From assembly GCF_014649715.1 (NCBI RefSeq), contig NZ_BMTO01000005.1, positions 227,316 to 291,315 on the forward strand: a DNA stretch of 64,000 nucleotides, given 5' to 3'. Below, one piece after another: positions 17,541 through 26,244 of this stretch. This DNA is from Streptomyces lateritius (lineage in GTDB: Bacteria > Actinomycetota > Actinomycetes > Streptomycetales > Streptomycetaceae). The translations under genes were made by a program, and so were the position numbers. The notes below the pieces were generated by a model. That model was not told where the DNA came from, did no database searches, and was given only the letters and a program-made list of their open reading frames with translations. Numbering within the stretch: the stretch's first letter is position 1; the number at the start of each line of letters is the position of its first letter.

Positions 17541-17557
17541 TCTGACGCTGCATCAGA
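17541..17557. promoter_or_regulatory. 17-bp inverted repeat TCTGAC-N5-ATCAGA (operator A)
   Basis: TCTGACGCTGCATCAGA is an interrupted palindrome ending 43 nt before the ATG of the IpdC-like gene at 17601. The same 17-bp design, also preceded by AGAA, occurs at 38266-38282 between two other acyl-CoA genes. Spacing and symmetry are typical for a TetR-family dimer. The regulator is not in this window. Binding is inferred from the sequence match alone. Confidence 0.6.
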
Positions 17558-17600
17558 ACATCTCTTCCCTCGTACGGTCCCTTGCGGCATCCTGCCGCCC

Positions 17601-18710
17601 ATGAAGACGGAGCTGAGCCAGAAACTGGGGATCGAGCACGCCATCTTCGGCTTCACGCCCTTCCCCGCGGTCGCCGCCGCCCTCACCAGGGCCGGCGGGT
17701 TCGGCGTCCTCGGCGCGGTGCGCTACACCGCCTCCGACGACCTCGCACGCGATCTCGACTGGATGCAGGACCACACCGACGGGCTGCCCTACGGCCTCGA
17801 CGTCGTCATGCCGGCGAAGAGGGTCGAGGGGGTGAGCGAGACCGATGTGGAGGCGATGATCCCCGAGGGGCACCGCGAGTTCGTCCGCGCGACCCTCGCC
17901 AAGCACGGTGTCCCCGAACTCGCCGAGGGCGAGGCCTCCGGGTGGCGTATCACCGGCTGGATGGAACAGGTCGCCCGCGGCCAGCTCGACGTCGCCTTCG
18001 ACTACCCCATCAAGCTCCTCGCCAACGCGCTCGGCTCCCCACCCGCCGACGTCGTCGCCCGCGCCCACGACCACGACGTCCTCGTCGCGGCCCTCGCCGG
18101 AAGCGCCCGGCACGCCCGCCACCACGCCGAGGCCGGCCTCGACATCGTCGTCGCCCAGGGATATGAAGCCGGCGGCCACACCGGCGAGATCGCCTCCATG
18201 GTCCTCACCCCCGAGGTCGTCGACGCCGTCTCCCCGCTGCCCGTCCTCGCCGCGGGCGGCATCGGCAGCGGCGAACAGATCGCCGCCGGCCTCGCGCTCG
18301 GCGCCCAGGGCGTCTGGCTCGGCTCGATCTGGCTCACCACCACCGAGGCCGAACTGCACTCCCGCGCGCTGACCGCCAAACTCCTCGCCGCCGGCTCCGG
18401 CGACACCGTCCGCTCCCGCGCCCTCACCGGCAAACCCGCCCGCCAGCTGCGCACCCGGTGGACCGACGCCTGGGACGACCCGGACGGGCCCGGCACCCTC
18501 CCCATGCCCCTGCAGGGACTGCTCGTCGCCGAGGCCGTCTCCCGTATCCAGAAGTACGAGGTGGAGCCGCTGCTCGGCACTCCCGTCGGACAGATCGTCG
18601 GCCGGATGAACTCCGAGCGGAGCGTCCAGCAGGTCTTCGACGAACTCACCCGCGGCTTCGAGAAGGCCGTCGACCGCATCAACCGCATCGCCGGACGGAG
18701 CGCATCGTGA
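17601..18710 (+). CDS. Nitronate-monooxygenase-family flavoenzyme (IpdC-like)
   Basis: A 369-residue FMN protein of the 2-nitropropane dioxygenase fold. Typical motifs are the N-terminal FGFTPFPAVAAALTRAGGFGVLGAVRY, VVAQGYEAGGHTGE near residue 190 and VLAAGGIGSGEQIAAGLALGAQGVWLGS near 215-245. The C-terminal ~80 residues (GQIVGRMNSERSVQQVFDEL) extend beyond the minimal fold and recall mycobacterial Rv3553/IpdC, a flavin reductase of steroid ring degradation. The next gene, an acyl-CoA synthetase, overlaps by 4 nt (GTGA), so the two are translationally coupled. A 17-bp inverted repeat shared with the locus at 38 kb sits in its promoter. The IpdC assignment is inference; the fold is confident. 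Confidence 0.82.
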   Translation: MKTELSQKLGIEHAIFGFTPFPAVAAALTRAGGFGVLGAVRYTASDDLARDLDWMQDHTDGLPYGLDVVMPAKRVEGVSETDVEAMIPEGHREFVRATLAKHGVPELAEGEASGWRITGWMEQVARGQLDVAFDYPIKLLANALGSPPADVVARAHDHDVLVAALAGSARHARHHAEAGLDIVVAQGYEAGGHTGEIASMVLTPEVVDAVSPLPVLAAGGIGSGEQIAAGLALGAQGVWLGSIWLTTTEAELHSRALTAKLLAAGSGDTVRSRALTGKPARQLRTRWTDAWDDPDGPGTLPMPLQGLLVAEAVSRIQKYEVEPLLGTPVGQIVGRMNSERSVQQVFDELTRGFEKAVDRINRIAGRSAS

Positions 18711-20254
18711 GCGAGCTCAACGGCTTCTGGTCCCAGGCCACCGCCGACCCGGCCCGTACGGTCCTGATCGCGCCCGACGGCGAGGAGTGGACCGCCGGGC
18801 GCCTCCACGCCGACGTCAACCGCCTGGTCCACGGGCTGCGCGCGGCCGGCCTGCGGCGGGGCGACGCCTTCGCCGTCGTCCTGCCCAACGGCGTCGAGTT
18901 CCTCACCGCCCACCTCGCCGCCTCCCAGGCCGGGTTCTACCTGGTCCCCGTCAACCACCACCTGATCGGACCGGAGATCGCCTGGATCGTCGCCGACTCC
19001 GGAGCCAAGGTCCTCATCGCGCACGAGCGCTTCGCCGCCGGCGCCAAGGCCGCCGCCGACGAGGCGGCCCTGCCGGCCACCCACCGCCACGCCGTCGGGA
19101 CGATCGCCGGCTTCCGCCCGTATGCCGGACTCCTCGACGGGCGACCGGAGACGCCGCCCGAGGACCGCACCCTCGGCTGGGTCATGAACTACACCTCCGG
19201 CACCACGGGACGGCCGCGCGGCATCCGCCGTCCGCTGCCCGGCAAGCTCCCCGAGGAGACGTACCTCGGCGGGTTCCTCGGCATCTTCGGCATCCGGCCC
19301 TTCGACGGCAACGTCCACCTGGTCTGCTCGCCGCTCTACCACACGGCGGTGCTGCAGTTCGCCGCCGCCGCCCTCCACATCGGCCATCCGCTCGTCCTCA
19401 TGGACAAGTGGACACCCGAGGAGATGCTGCGGCTCATCGACACGTACGACTGCACGCACACCCACATGGTCCCGACCCAGTTCCACCGCCTTCTCGCCCT
19501 CCCGGAGGAGGTGCGGAGCCGGTACGACGTCTCCTCGATGCGCCACGCCATCCACGGCGCCGCCCCCTGCCCCGACCACGTCAAACGGGCGATGATCGAC
19601 TGGTGGGGCACCTGTGTGGAGGAGTACTACGCGGCGAGCGAGGGCGGCGGCGCCTTCGCCAGCGCCGAGGACTGGCTGAAGAAGCCGGGCACGGTCGGCA
19701 AGGCCTGGCCCATCAGCGAACTCGCCGTCTTCGACGACGCCGGGAACCGGCTTCCGCCCGGCGAACTCGGCACCGTCTACATGAAGATGAGCACCGGCGG
19801 CTTCTCGTACCACAAGGACGAGGCCAAGACGGCATCGAGCCGTATCGGCGACTTCTTCACCGTGGGCGACCTCGGTGTCCTGGACGAGGACGGCTATCTC
19901 TTCCTCCGTGACCGCAAGATCGACATGATCATCTCGGGCGGGGTCAACGTCTACCCCGCCGAGATCGAGGCCGCCCTCCTCGCCCACCCCGCCGTCGCCG
20001 ACGCCGCCGCGTTCGGCATCCCGCACACGGACTGGGGCGAGGAGGTCAAGGCCGTCGTCGAACCGGCCGAGGGGCACGAGCCGGGCGAGACCCTCGCCGC
20101 CGATCTGCTGGCCCACTGCGAGCGGCACCTGGCCGGCTACAAACGCCCCAAGTCCGTCGACTTCATCGCCTCCATGCCCCGCGACCCCAATGGCAAGCTC
20201 TACAAGCGGCGGCTGCGCGAACCGTACTGGGAGGGACACGACAGCCTGCTCTAG
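18707..20254 (+). CDS. Acyl-CoA synthetase (FadD-type)
   Basis: A 515-residue adenylate-forming acyl-CoA ligase. Core motif MNYTSGTTGRPRGIRRP is at about 158-174, followed by EYYAASEGGG, then GDLGVLDEDGYLFLRDRKIDMIISGG. The catalytic lysine of the C-terminal domain is in DPNGKLYKRRLREPY. The GTG start overlaps the upstream stop (GTGA). The family activates fatty or steroid carboxylic acids with ATP and CoA. Coupling to an IpdC-like flavoenzyme and its own distance from the FadD at 36534 suggest a distinct substrate in the same pathway. Confidence 0.9.
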   Translation: MSELNGFWSQATADPARTVLIAPDGEEWTAGRLHADVNRLVHGLRAAGLRRGDAFAVVLPNGVEFLTAHLAASQAGFYLVPVNHHLIGPEIAWIVADSGAKVLIAHERFAAGAKAAADEAALPATHRHAVGTIAGFRPYAGLLDGRPETPPEDRTLGWVMNYTSGTTGRPRGIRRPLPGKLPEETYLGGFLGIFGIRPFDGNVHLVCSPLYHTAVLQFAAAALHIGHPLVLMDKWTPEEMLRLIDTYDCTHTHMVPTQFHRLLALPEEVRSRYDVSSMRHAIHGAAPCPDHVKRAMIDWWGTCVEEYYAASEGGGAFASAEDWLKKPGTVGKAWPISELAVFDDAGNRLPPGELGTVYMKMSTGGFSYHKDEAKTASSRIGDFFTVGDLGVLDEDGYLFLRDRKIDMIISGGVNVYPAEIEAALLAHPAVADAAAFGIPHTDWGEEVKAVVEPAEGHEPGETLAADLLAHCERHLAGYKRPKSVDFIASMPRDPNGKLYKRRLREPYWEGHDSLL

Positions 20255-20347
20255 ACCGCTCGGGACCGCGCCGGACCCGGTCCGGTCCGGTCCGGGAGGA
20301 GCAACCGGCCGGCAGCCGGATGCGGCTTTTGTGGCAGTATGCTGATC

Positions 20348-21451
20348 ATGAGTTCGAGCGCGGCGCGGCTGACACGGCAGTGGACGACGTGGGGACCGGT
20401 GGTGGCGGCCGTGGCCCTCGGGCTCGCGTGGGGGCGCGATCTGCCCGGATTCGCCGTCGTGCTCATCGCGCTCTGCCTGATCGCCGCCGTGCTCGCGGCC
20501 GTCCACCACGCCGAGGTCGTCGCCCACCGCGTCGGCGAACCCTTCGGTTCGCTCGTCCTCGCCGTCGCCGTCACGGTCATCGAGGTCGGCCTGATCGTCA
20601 CCCTGATGGCGGGCGGTGGCGGCGACAAGACCTCCACCTACGCCCGTGACACGGTCTTCGCCGCCGTCATGATCACCTGCAACGGCATCGTCGGTCTCTC
20701 GCTGCTCGTCGCGGCCCTGCGCAACCGCGTCGCCTCCTTCAACGCCGAGGGATCGGGCGGCGCGCTCGCCACCGTCTGCACGCTCGCGACCATGACGCTG
20801 GTCCTGCCCTCGTTCACGACGAGCCATCCCGGACCCGAGTTCTCCAGCGCGCAGCTGGCCTTCGCCGCCGTCGCCTCCCTCTGTCTGTACGGGGTGTTCG
20901 TCACCGTCCAGACCTTCCGGCACCGCGACTACTTCCTGCCGGTCGCGACCGGGCACCGAGGGGTGCCGGAGGACGAGCACGCCGAACCGCCCACCGACCG
21001 GGAGACCTGGGCCGGCCTCGGCCTGCTCCTGCTCGCGCTGGTCGCCGTCGTCGGCAACGCCAAGCTCGTCTCGCCCACCATCGAGGACGGCGTTCAGTCG
21101 GCCGGTCTGCCCCAGGCCGTCGTCGGCGTCGTCATCGCCCTGATGGTGCTGCTTCCCGAGACGCTCGCCGCCGTCCGCGCGGCCCGCCGCGACCGGATGC
21201 AGACCAGCCTCAACCTCGCCTACGGCTCCGCGATCGCCAGCATCGGCCTGACGATTCCGGCGATCGCGCTCGCCTCGATCTGGCTGTCCGGGCCCCTGGT
21301 GCTTGGCCTGGGACCCGTGCACATGGTGCTGCTCGTGCTCACCGCCGTGGTGAGCGCGCTGACCGTGGTGCCCGGACGAGCCACTCTCCTGCAGGGCGGC
21401 GTCCACCTCTCGATCTTCGCCGCCTTCGTCTTCCTGTCTCTGAGCCCCTGA
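20348..21451 (+). CDS. Ca2+/H+ antiporter, ChaA-like (CaCA superfamily)
   Basis: A 367-residue integral membrane protein with about eleven hydrophobic segments. Two cation-exchanger repeats are visible: VGEPFGSLVLAVAVTVIEVGLI (about 70-90), with the conserved acidic residue, and VIALMVLLPETLAAVRAARR (about 255-275), followed by LAYGSAIASIGLTIPAIA. It exchanges Ca2+ or Na+/K+ for protons across the membrane. An in-frame ATG nine bases earlier (20339) is also possible; neither has a good ribosome site. A central loop is Glu/His/Pro-rich. Its stop directly abuts the truncated acylase gene on the other strand. Confidence 0.88.
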   Translation: MSSSAARLTRQWTTWGPVVAAVALGLAWGRDLPGFAVVLIALCLIAAVLAAVHHAEVVAHRVGEPFGSLVLAVAVTVIEVGLIVTLMAGGGGDKTSTYARDTVFAAVMITCNGIVGLSLLVAALRNRVASFNAEGSGGALATVCTLATMTLVLPSFTTSHPGPEFSSAQLAFAAVASLCLYGVFVTVQTFRHRDYFLPVATGHRGVPEDEHAEPPTDRETWAGLGLLLLALVAVVGNAKLVSPTIEDGVQSAGLPQAVVGVVIALMVLLPETLAAVRAARRDRMQTSLNLAYGSAIASIGLTIPAIALASIWLSGPLVLGLGPVHMVLLVLTAVVSALTVVPGRATLLQGGVHLSIFAAFVFLSLSP

Positions 21452-22771
21452 TCAGCCCCTGACCCGCACCACCCTCAGCTGCGGCGACCTGAGGATGTCC
21501 TTCTCGCAGAACCGCGACGTCACCCAGCGCTCCTGCGCGTACAGCTCGGTCTGGTCACTGAAGTGCGGAGACCGAGCGTTGGACGACTGCGAGTACGTCA
21601 GCAGGGTGCGGGCCACCGGGCACCGGGACCCGTCCCAGCCGACCGCCTGGACATGGCTCGTACCGTGCGCCACCTCCGTGTAACCCCCGCCCGCCGCGTT
21701 CCACACGGGCTCCGTCTTGTTCCAGATGCCCAGCGCCTCGGTGCCACCGCTCACCGGGATGCGCCTGTCCCCGCGTACCACGAACTGGTGCGCGCCCAGC
21801 GGCGCGTCCAACGGGATGCCGGCCGTCCGCAGCTCCGCGACCGCGTCGGTCAGCGCCTTGGCGAACCCGGGCGACGAGGTGTCGAGCGTGTGCGGGGTGC
21901 GGACCGGGTCGGCCGCCGAGAACGGCACCTTCCACTGTTCGGCCGGGGGCACCGCGCCGGTGAACTTCCGCCAGAACCGGTCGAAGAGCAGCGCGCCCCT
22001 GCTGTCGGTGTTCACGGTCCGGTCCCAGGAGCCGATGACCCGGCAGGCCTCCGGGTCGTCCGGGAGGACCGGGCCGCACGCCCGTGCCGCGTCGGCGGCG
22101 GCCAGATCACCGGCCGGGGCCCGGTTGGCGAACTGCTGCTTCTGGAGGTCCGCCACGGTCAGCCGGCCCTCGGCGGCCATCGCCGCCACGTCCTCGATCC
22201 CGCCGCGGGTGCGCAGCGAGCGCGGGGTGCCGACCGTGCCGAAGACCCGCTCGTAGCCGGTCAGCGGTCGGTCCGCGTTGGTCAGCCACGCACTGTCGTT
22301 CGAGTTCTCCACGTACGGCGCGTTCCGCAGCACCGGCATCCGCGACGGGCCGAAGACGCCGGGCTGGATCGCGTCCGGGTCCGAGCCGAGGGCACAGTCG
22401 CCCCGCGAACCGTCGAGGACCGCCACGCCGGAGGCCGGATAGGTCGCCCTGCCCAGCGGGGTGGAGCAGCGCCGGGCCAGCTCGTCGGTGATCCGGGGCA
22501 GCACCTGCGACTGGGTGAACAGCGAGTTCCCCGAGGAGTCGGCGGCGATCGTGTTCGCCCACGGCAGGCCCTGGGTGCGCCGCAGCGTGTCCAGGACGTC
22601 CCGGGTCGAGCGCGCCCTGCCGAAGCCGAGCGCGGTGTCCGAGCCCCGCAGGTTGGCGGCGTTGGGGTCGTTGAGCGCGAAGGCCGTCGTCGAGGTCCAC
22701 GGCAGCGGCAGTTGCGCGCCCAGGCCGCTGATCACGGGCCCGTACCGCGTCCAGTACTGGGTGCGCGTCAC
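21452..22771 (-). pseudogene. 5'-truncated penicillin-acylase-family gene (late beta-subunit only)
   Basis: The 439 readable residues (TRTQYWTRYGPVISG at the start; HGTSHVQAVGWDG, LLTYSQSSNARSPHFSDQTELY near the end) match the beta-subunit of Ntn-hydrolase acylases such as aculeacin A or penicillin acylase. Complete enzymes are about 750-800 residues: signal peptide, alpha subunit, spacer, and a beta subunit beginning with the catalytic Ser. All of these N-terminal parts are missing. The frame stays open about 60 nt further upstream (in-frame DVGHGKDGAPV) and then reaches the divergent acyl-CoA synthetase gene. Without the nucleophile and export signal the product should be inactive. A GTG at 22769-22771 could start translation of the remnant. 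Confidence 0.8.
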
Positions 22772-22845
22772 GGGCGCGCCGTCCTTGCCATGCCCTACGT
22801 CCGCGGTACTTGACCCGCCCCTCGGCGGCCACCGAGGATCCAGTC

Positions 22846-24351
22846 ATGGAACGACTCCTGAGCCGCACCGTCGACGGCGTCCTGCGCATGAGCGCGCAGC
22901 GCGTCCCCGAGCGGATCGCCGTACGGTACGCGGACCGGTCCTGGACCTACGCGGAGCTGGACGCGGCCGTGACCACCGCCGCCGCCGTCCTGCGCGAGCG
23001 GTACGGACTCCAGGAGCGCGCCCGGGTCGCGACCTACGGCCACAACTCCGACGCCTGTCTGATCGCCTTCCTCGCCTGCTCCCGGGCGGACCTGATCCAC
23101 GTCCCGGTCAACCACCACCTCACCGGTCAGGACCTGGAGTACATCCTGCGCCAGTCCGGCAGTTCGCTCGTGCTCGCCGATCCGGCCCTCATGGACCGTG
23201 TCCCCGCCGGCCCGGGCGTACGCCCCCTGCGGGACACCGGCGACTCGTTCCTCACGGCGCTCGCCGAGCAGGACACGTACGACACCGACCGTGACGCCCG
23301 CGAGTACGTCCAGCTGCTCTACACCTCGGGGACGACGGCCCTGCCCAAGGGCGCCCGGATGACCCACCGCGCCCTGGTCCACGAGTACGACAGCGCCATC
23401 GACGCCCTCGACCTGAGCGAGGACGACAGGCCGGTCCACTCGCTGCCGCTCTACCACTCCGCGCAGATGCACGTCTTCCTGCTGCCGTACCTCGCCGTCG
23501 GCGCCGAGAACACCATCGTCGACGGGCCCGATCCGGCCGTCCTCTTCGATCTCATCGAGGCGGGCCGCGCGGACAGCCTCTTCGCGCCGCCGACCGTGTG
23601 GATCGGACTGTCGAACCACCCCGAGTTCGCGAGCCGCGACCTGTCGGCCCTGCGCAAGGCGTACTACGGCGCCTCGATCATGCCCGTACCCGTCCTGGAG
23701 CGGCTACGCGACCGGCTGCCCGGCCTTCGGTTCTACAACTGCTTCGGGCAGTCCGAGATCGGACCCCTGGCCACCGTCCTCGGCCCCGACGAGCACGAGG
23801 GCCGGATGGACTCCTGCGGCCGGCCGGTCCGGCACGTCGAGGCCAAGGTCGTCGACGAGGAGGGCGAGGAGGTCCCGGACGGGACACCCGGCGAAGTCGT
23901 CTACCGCTCCCCGCAGTTGTGCGACGGCTACTGGGACAAGCCGCAGGAGACCAGGGAAGCCTTCCGGGGCGGCTGGTTCCGCTCGGGCGACCTCGCCGTA
24001 CGCGACGCCGAGGGCTACTACACCGTCGTGGACCGCGTGAAGGACGTCATCAACTCCGGGGGAGTGCTGGTCGCCTCCCGCGAGGTCGAGGACGCCCTCT
24101 ACACCCACCCGGACGTCGCCGAGGTCGCCGTCGTGGGCCTGCCCGACGAGCGCTGGATCGAGGCCGTCACCGCCGTCGTCGTCCCCCGCGAACCGGGCGC
24201 GGTCACCGAGGCCGAACTCCTCGGCCACGCACGGCAGAAGCTCGCCCCGTTCAAGGCACCGAAGAAGGTCCTCTTCGTCGACGAGCTGCCGCGGAACGCC
24301 AGCGGGAAGATCCTCAAGCGAGAACTGCGCGACCGCTTCGCTGCTTCATGA
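22846..24351 (+). CDS. Acyl-CoA synthetase (FadD-type)
   Basis: A 501-residue adenylate-forming ligase. It has the TSGTTALPKGARMTH core at about 162-176, NCFGQSEIGPLATVL, SGDLAVRDAEGYYTVVDRVKDVINSGG near 380-410, and the terminal catalytic lysine in RNASGKILKRELRDRF. The ATG at 22846 has no clear Shine-Dalgarno, so the start is the least certain part. The gene begins just where the truncated acylase is broken off on the other strand, which suggests a rearrangement here. No adjacent gene indicates the substrate. Confidence 0.9.
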   Translation: MERLLSRTVDGVLRMSAQRVPERIAVRYADRSWTYAELDAAVTTAAAVLRERYGLQERARVATYGHNSDACLIAFLACSRADLIHVPVNHHLTGQDLEYILRQSGSSLVLADPALMDRVPAGPGVRPLRDTGDSFLTALAEQDTYDTDRDAREYVQLLYTSGTTALPKGARMTHRALVHEYDSAIDALDLSEDDRPVHSLPLYHSAQMHVFLLPYLAVGAENTIVDGPDPAVLFDLIEAGRADSLFAPPTVWIGLSNHPEFASRDLSALRKAYYGASIMPVPVLERLRDRLPGLRFYNCFGQSEIGPLATVLGPDEHEGRMDSCGRPVRHVEAKVVDEEGEEVPDGTPGEVVYRSPQLCDGYWDKPQETREAFRGGWFRSGDLAVRDAEGYYTVVDRVKDVINSGGVLVASREVEDALYTHPDVAEVAVVGLPDERWIEAVTAVVVPREPGAVTEAELLGHARQKLAPFKAPKKVLFVDELPRNASGKILKRELRDRFAAS

Positions 24352-24453
24352 CGCGGTGCCCCACCGGCCCGTCCCCCACCTACCCCCCGGCTGCCCGCTC
24401 TCTCCGGCGGGAGTCGTGCCGCCCGGCATGGCTCCCGCCTCACGGGTGTGTGC

Positions 24454-24831
24454 TCAGAGATCCTCGGTCAGGCAGAGGATGTTCCCCTCACTGTCCTTGA
24501 ACCAGGCGCCCCGCATGGTCTCCGACTCGACGACGCCGTCGACCGTCTTGATGCCGGGCAGGTCGTACTCCTCGAACGTCACGCCCTTGGAGCGCAGTCG
24601 CGACATCTCCCCGTCCAGGTCGTCGACCTTCCAGCTCGCCAGGGTGTGCTCGGCCTTGCCGCCGTAGGGCGTCTCGTAGAGACCGATGGTCGTACCGCCA
24701 CCGCTGTCGAGCCTGGTGTCCTCGGCCGACTCCTTCGTCAGGGGGAGTCCGAGGGTCTCGGTGTAGAAGCGCTTCGCGCGGGCCATGTCGGCGACCGGAA
24801 CGATCGCGACTACGGGAGAGTCCGCCAGCAT
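24454..24831 (-). CDS. VOC-superfamily (glyoxalase-like) protein
   Basis: A 125-residue single vicinal-oxygen-chelate protein with paired beta-alpha-beta-beta-beta units: PVVAIVPVADMARAKRFYTE at the start and SETMRGAWFKDSEGNILCLTE at the end. The ATG at 24831 lies 9 nt after GGAGGAG, which decides the start over the GTG at 24840. It follows paaK by 58 nt on the same strand and may be co-transcribed. Members range from lyases to drug-binding proteins, so no reaction is assigned. Confidence 0.85.
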   Translation of the reverse strand: MLADSPVVAIVPVADMARAKRFYTETLGLPLTKESAEDTRLDSGGGTTIGLYETPYGGKAEHTLASWKVDDLDGEMSRLRSKGVTFEEYDLPGIKTVDGVVESETMRGAWFKDSEGNILCLTEDL

Positions 24832-24889
24832 CTCCACCACCTCCTCCTTTCCTCCCTTCCAGGCTACGCGTCCCGCCCGGAGCGGGGGC

Positions 24890-26182
24890 TCAGAGATCGC
24901 CCCGCAGGTCCACGATCCGCTTGATCTTCCCGACCGAGCGTTCGAGGGTCTCGGGGTCGACCACCTCGACCCCGACCGAGACCCCGATCCCGTCCTTGCA
25001 GGCCGCCGCGATGGCCCGGGCCGCCTCGGCCCGCTGCTCGGGGGTCGCCCCCTGGCGCGCCTCGGCCCGTACCGTCAGGGCGTCCAGCCGCCCCTCACGG
25101 GTCAGCCGCAGCTGGAAGTGCGGAGCCACCCCGGGCGTCCGCAGCACGATCTCCTCGATCTGGGTGGGGAAGAGGTTGACCCCGCGCAGGATCACCATGT
25201 CATCGCTGCGGCCGGTCACCTTCTCCATCCGCCGGAACACCCGGGCCGAGCACGGCAGGAGCCGGGTGAGGTCCCGGGTCCGGTAGCGGATCACCGGCAT
25301 GGCCTCCTTGGTGAGCGAGGTGAAGACCAGCTCGCCGCGCTCGCCGTCCGGCAGCACCTCACCCGTGAGCGGATCCACCACCTCGGGATAGAAGTGGTCC
25401 TCCCAGATGTGCAACCCGTCCTTGGTCTCCACGCACTCCTGGGCGACGCCGGGTCCCATCACCTCCGAGAGTCCGTAGATGTCGACGGCGTCGACGGCGA
25501 ACCGCTCCTCGATCTCCCGGCGCATCGCCTCGGTCCACGGCTCGGCGCCGAAGACGCCGACCTTGAGCGAGGTGGACCGCGGATCCACTCCCTGGCGCTC
25601 GAACTCGTCGAGCAGCGTCAGCATGTACGAGGGCGTCACCATGATGATCTCGGGCCGGAAGTCCTGGATCAGCCGCACTTGACGTGCCGTCATACCCCCG
25701 GACGCCGGCACGACCGTGCATCCGAGCCGCTCAGCGCCGTAGTGCGCGCCGAGGCCGCCGGTGAAGAGACCGTAGCCGTAGGCCACATGGACCGTGTGTC
25801 CGGGCCTGGCGCCGGCCGCGCGGAGGGAGCGGGCGACCACGTCTGCCCAGGTGTCCAGGTCGCGTGCGGTGTAGCCGACGACGGTCGGCCGCCCGGTGGT
25901 GCCGCTGGAGGCGTGGATGCGCCGGACGTGCGACCGGTCGACGGCGAACATGCCGAAGGGGTAGTTCTCGCGCAGATCGGCCTTGGTGGTGAACGGGAAC
26001 GCGGCGAGATCCGCGAGCGAGCGGCAGTCGTCGGGGGTGAGCCCCGCCGCGTCGAACGCCTTCCGGTAGAAGCCCACGTTCTCGTAGGCGTGGCGCAGCG
26101 TGGCCCGCAGCCGTTCCAGCTGGAGGCTCTCCAGCTCTGCCCGCCCGAGGCGCTCGCCCTCGTCCAGCAGCTCCGTCGTCAT
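24890..26182 (-). CDS. paaK: Phenylacetate-CoA ligase
   Basis: A 430-residue AMP-dependent ligase that activates phenylacetate to phenylacetyl-CoA, the entry step of aerobic phenylacetate catabolism. ASSGTTGRPTVVGYT is at about 91-105, DIYGLSEVMGPGVAQEC near 235, and the C-terminal GRSDDMVILRGVNLFPTQIE near 335-355 is diagnostic of PaaK. RSVGKIKRIVDLR at the end carries the catalytic lysine. Length fits the family. The rest of the paa oxygenase genes is absent from the window. A perfect inverted repeat at 26227-26244, 45 nt upstream, is a likely operator. Confidence 0.95.
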   Translation of the reverse strand: MTTELLDEGERLGRAELESLQLERLRATLRHAYENVGFYRKAFDAAGLTPDDCRSLADLAAFPFTTKADLRENYPFGMFAVDRSHVRRIHASSGTTGRPTVVGYTARDLDTWADVVARSLRAAGARPGHTVHVAYGYGLFTGGLGAHYGAERLGCTVVPASGGMTARQVRLIQDFRPEIIMVTPSYMLTLLDEFERQGVDPRSTSLKVGVFGAEPWTEAMRREIEERFAVDAVDIYGLSEVMGPGVAQECVETKDGLHIWEDHFYPEVVDPLTGEVLPDGERGELVFTSLTKEAMPVIRYRTRDLTRLLPCSARVFRRMEKVTGRSDDMVILRGVNLFPTQIEEIVLRTPGVAPHFQLRLTREGRLDALTVRAEARQGATPEQRAEAARAIAAACKDGIGVSVGVEVVDPETLERSVGKIKRIVDLRGDL

Positions 26183-26226
26183 GCGCCCACCACTCCCGTC
26201 CCGCCGACCGTACGCGCGAAGGTAAC

Positions 26227-26244
26227 CTACCGATCATTCGGTAG
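26227..26244. promoter_or_regulatory. Inverted repeat CTACCGA-N4-TCGGTAG, probable paaK operator
   Basis: Perfect 7-bp arms around TCAT. ACCGA(N4)TCGGT resembles the operator of the TetR-family repressor PaaR, which controls phenylacetate genes in actinobacteria such as Corynebacterium and is released by phenylacetyl-CoA. No paaR gene is in the window. The assignment rests on similarity of the motif and its position before paaK. Confidence 0.6.
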
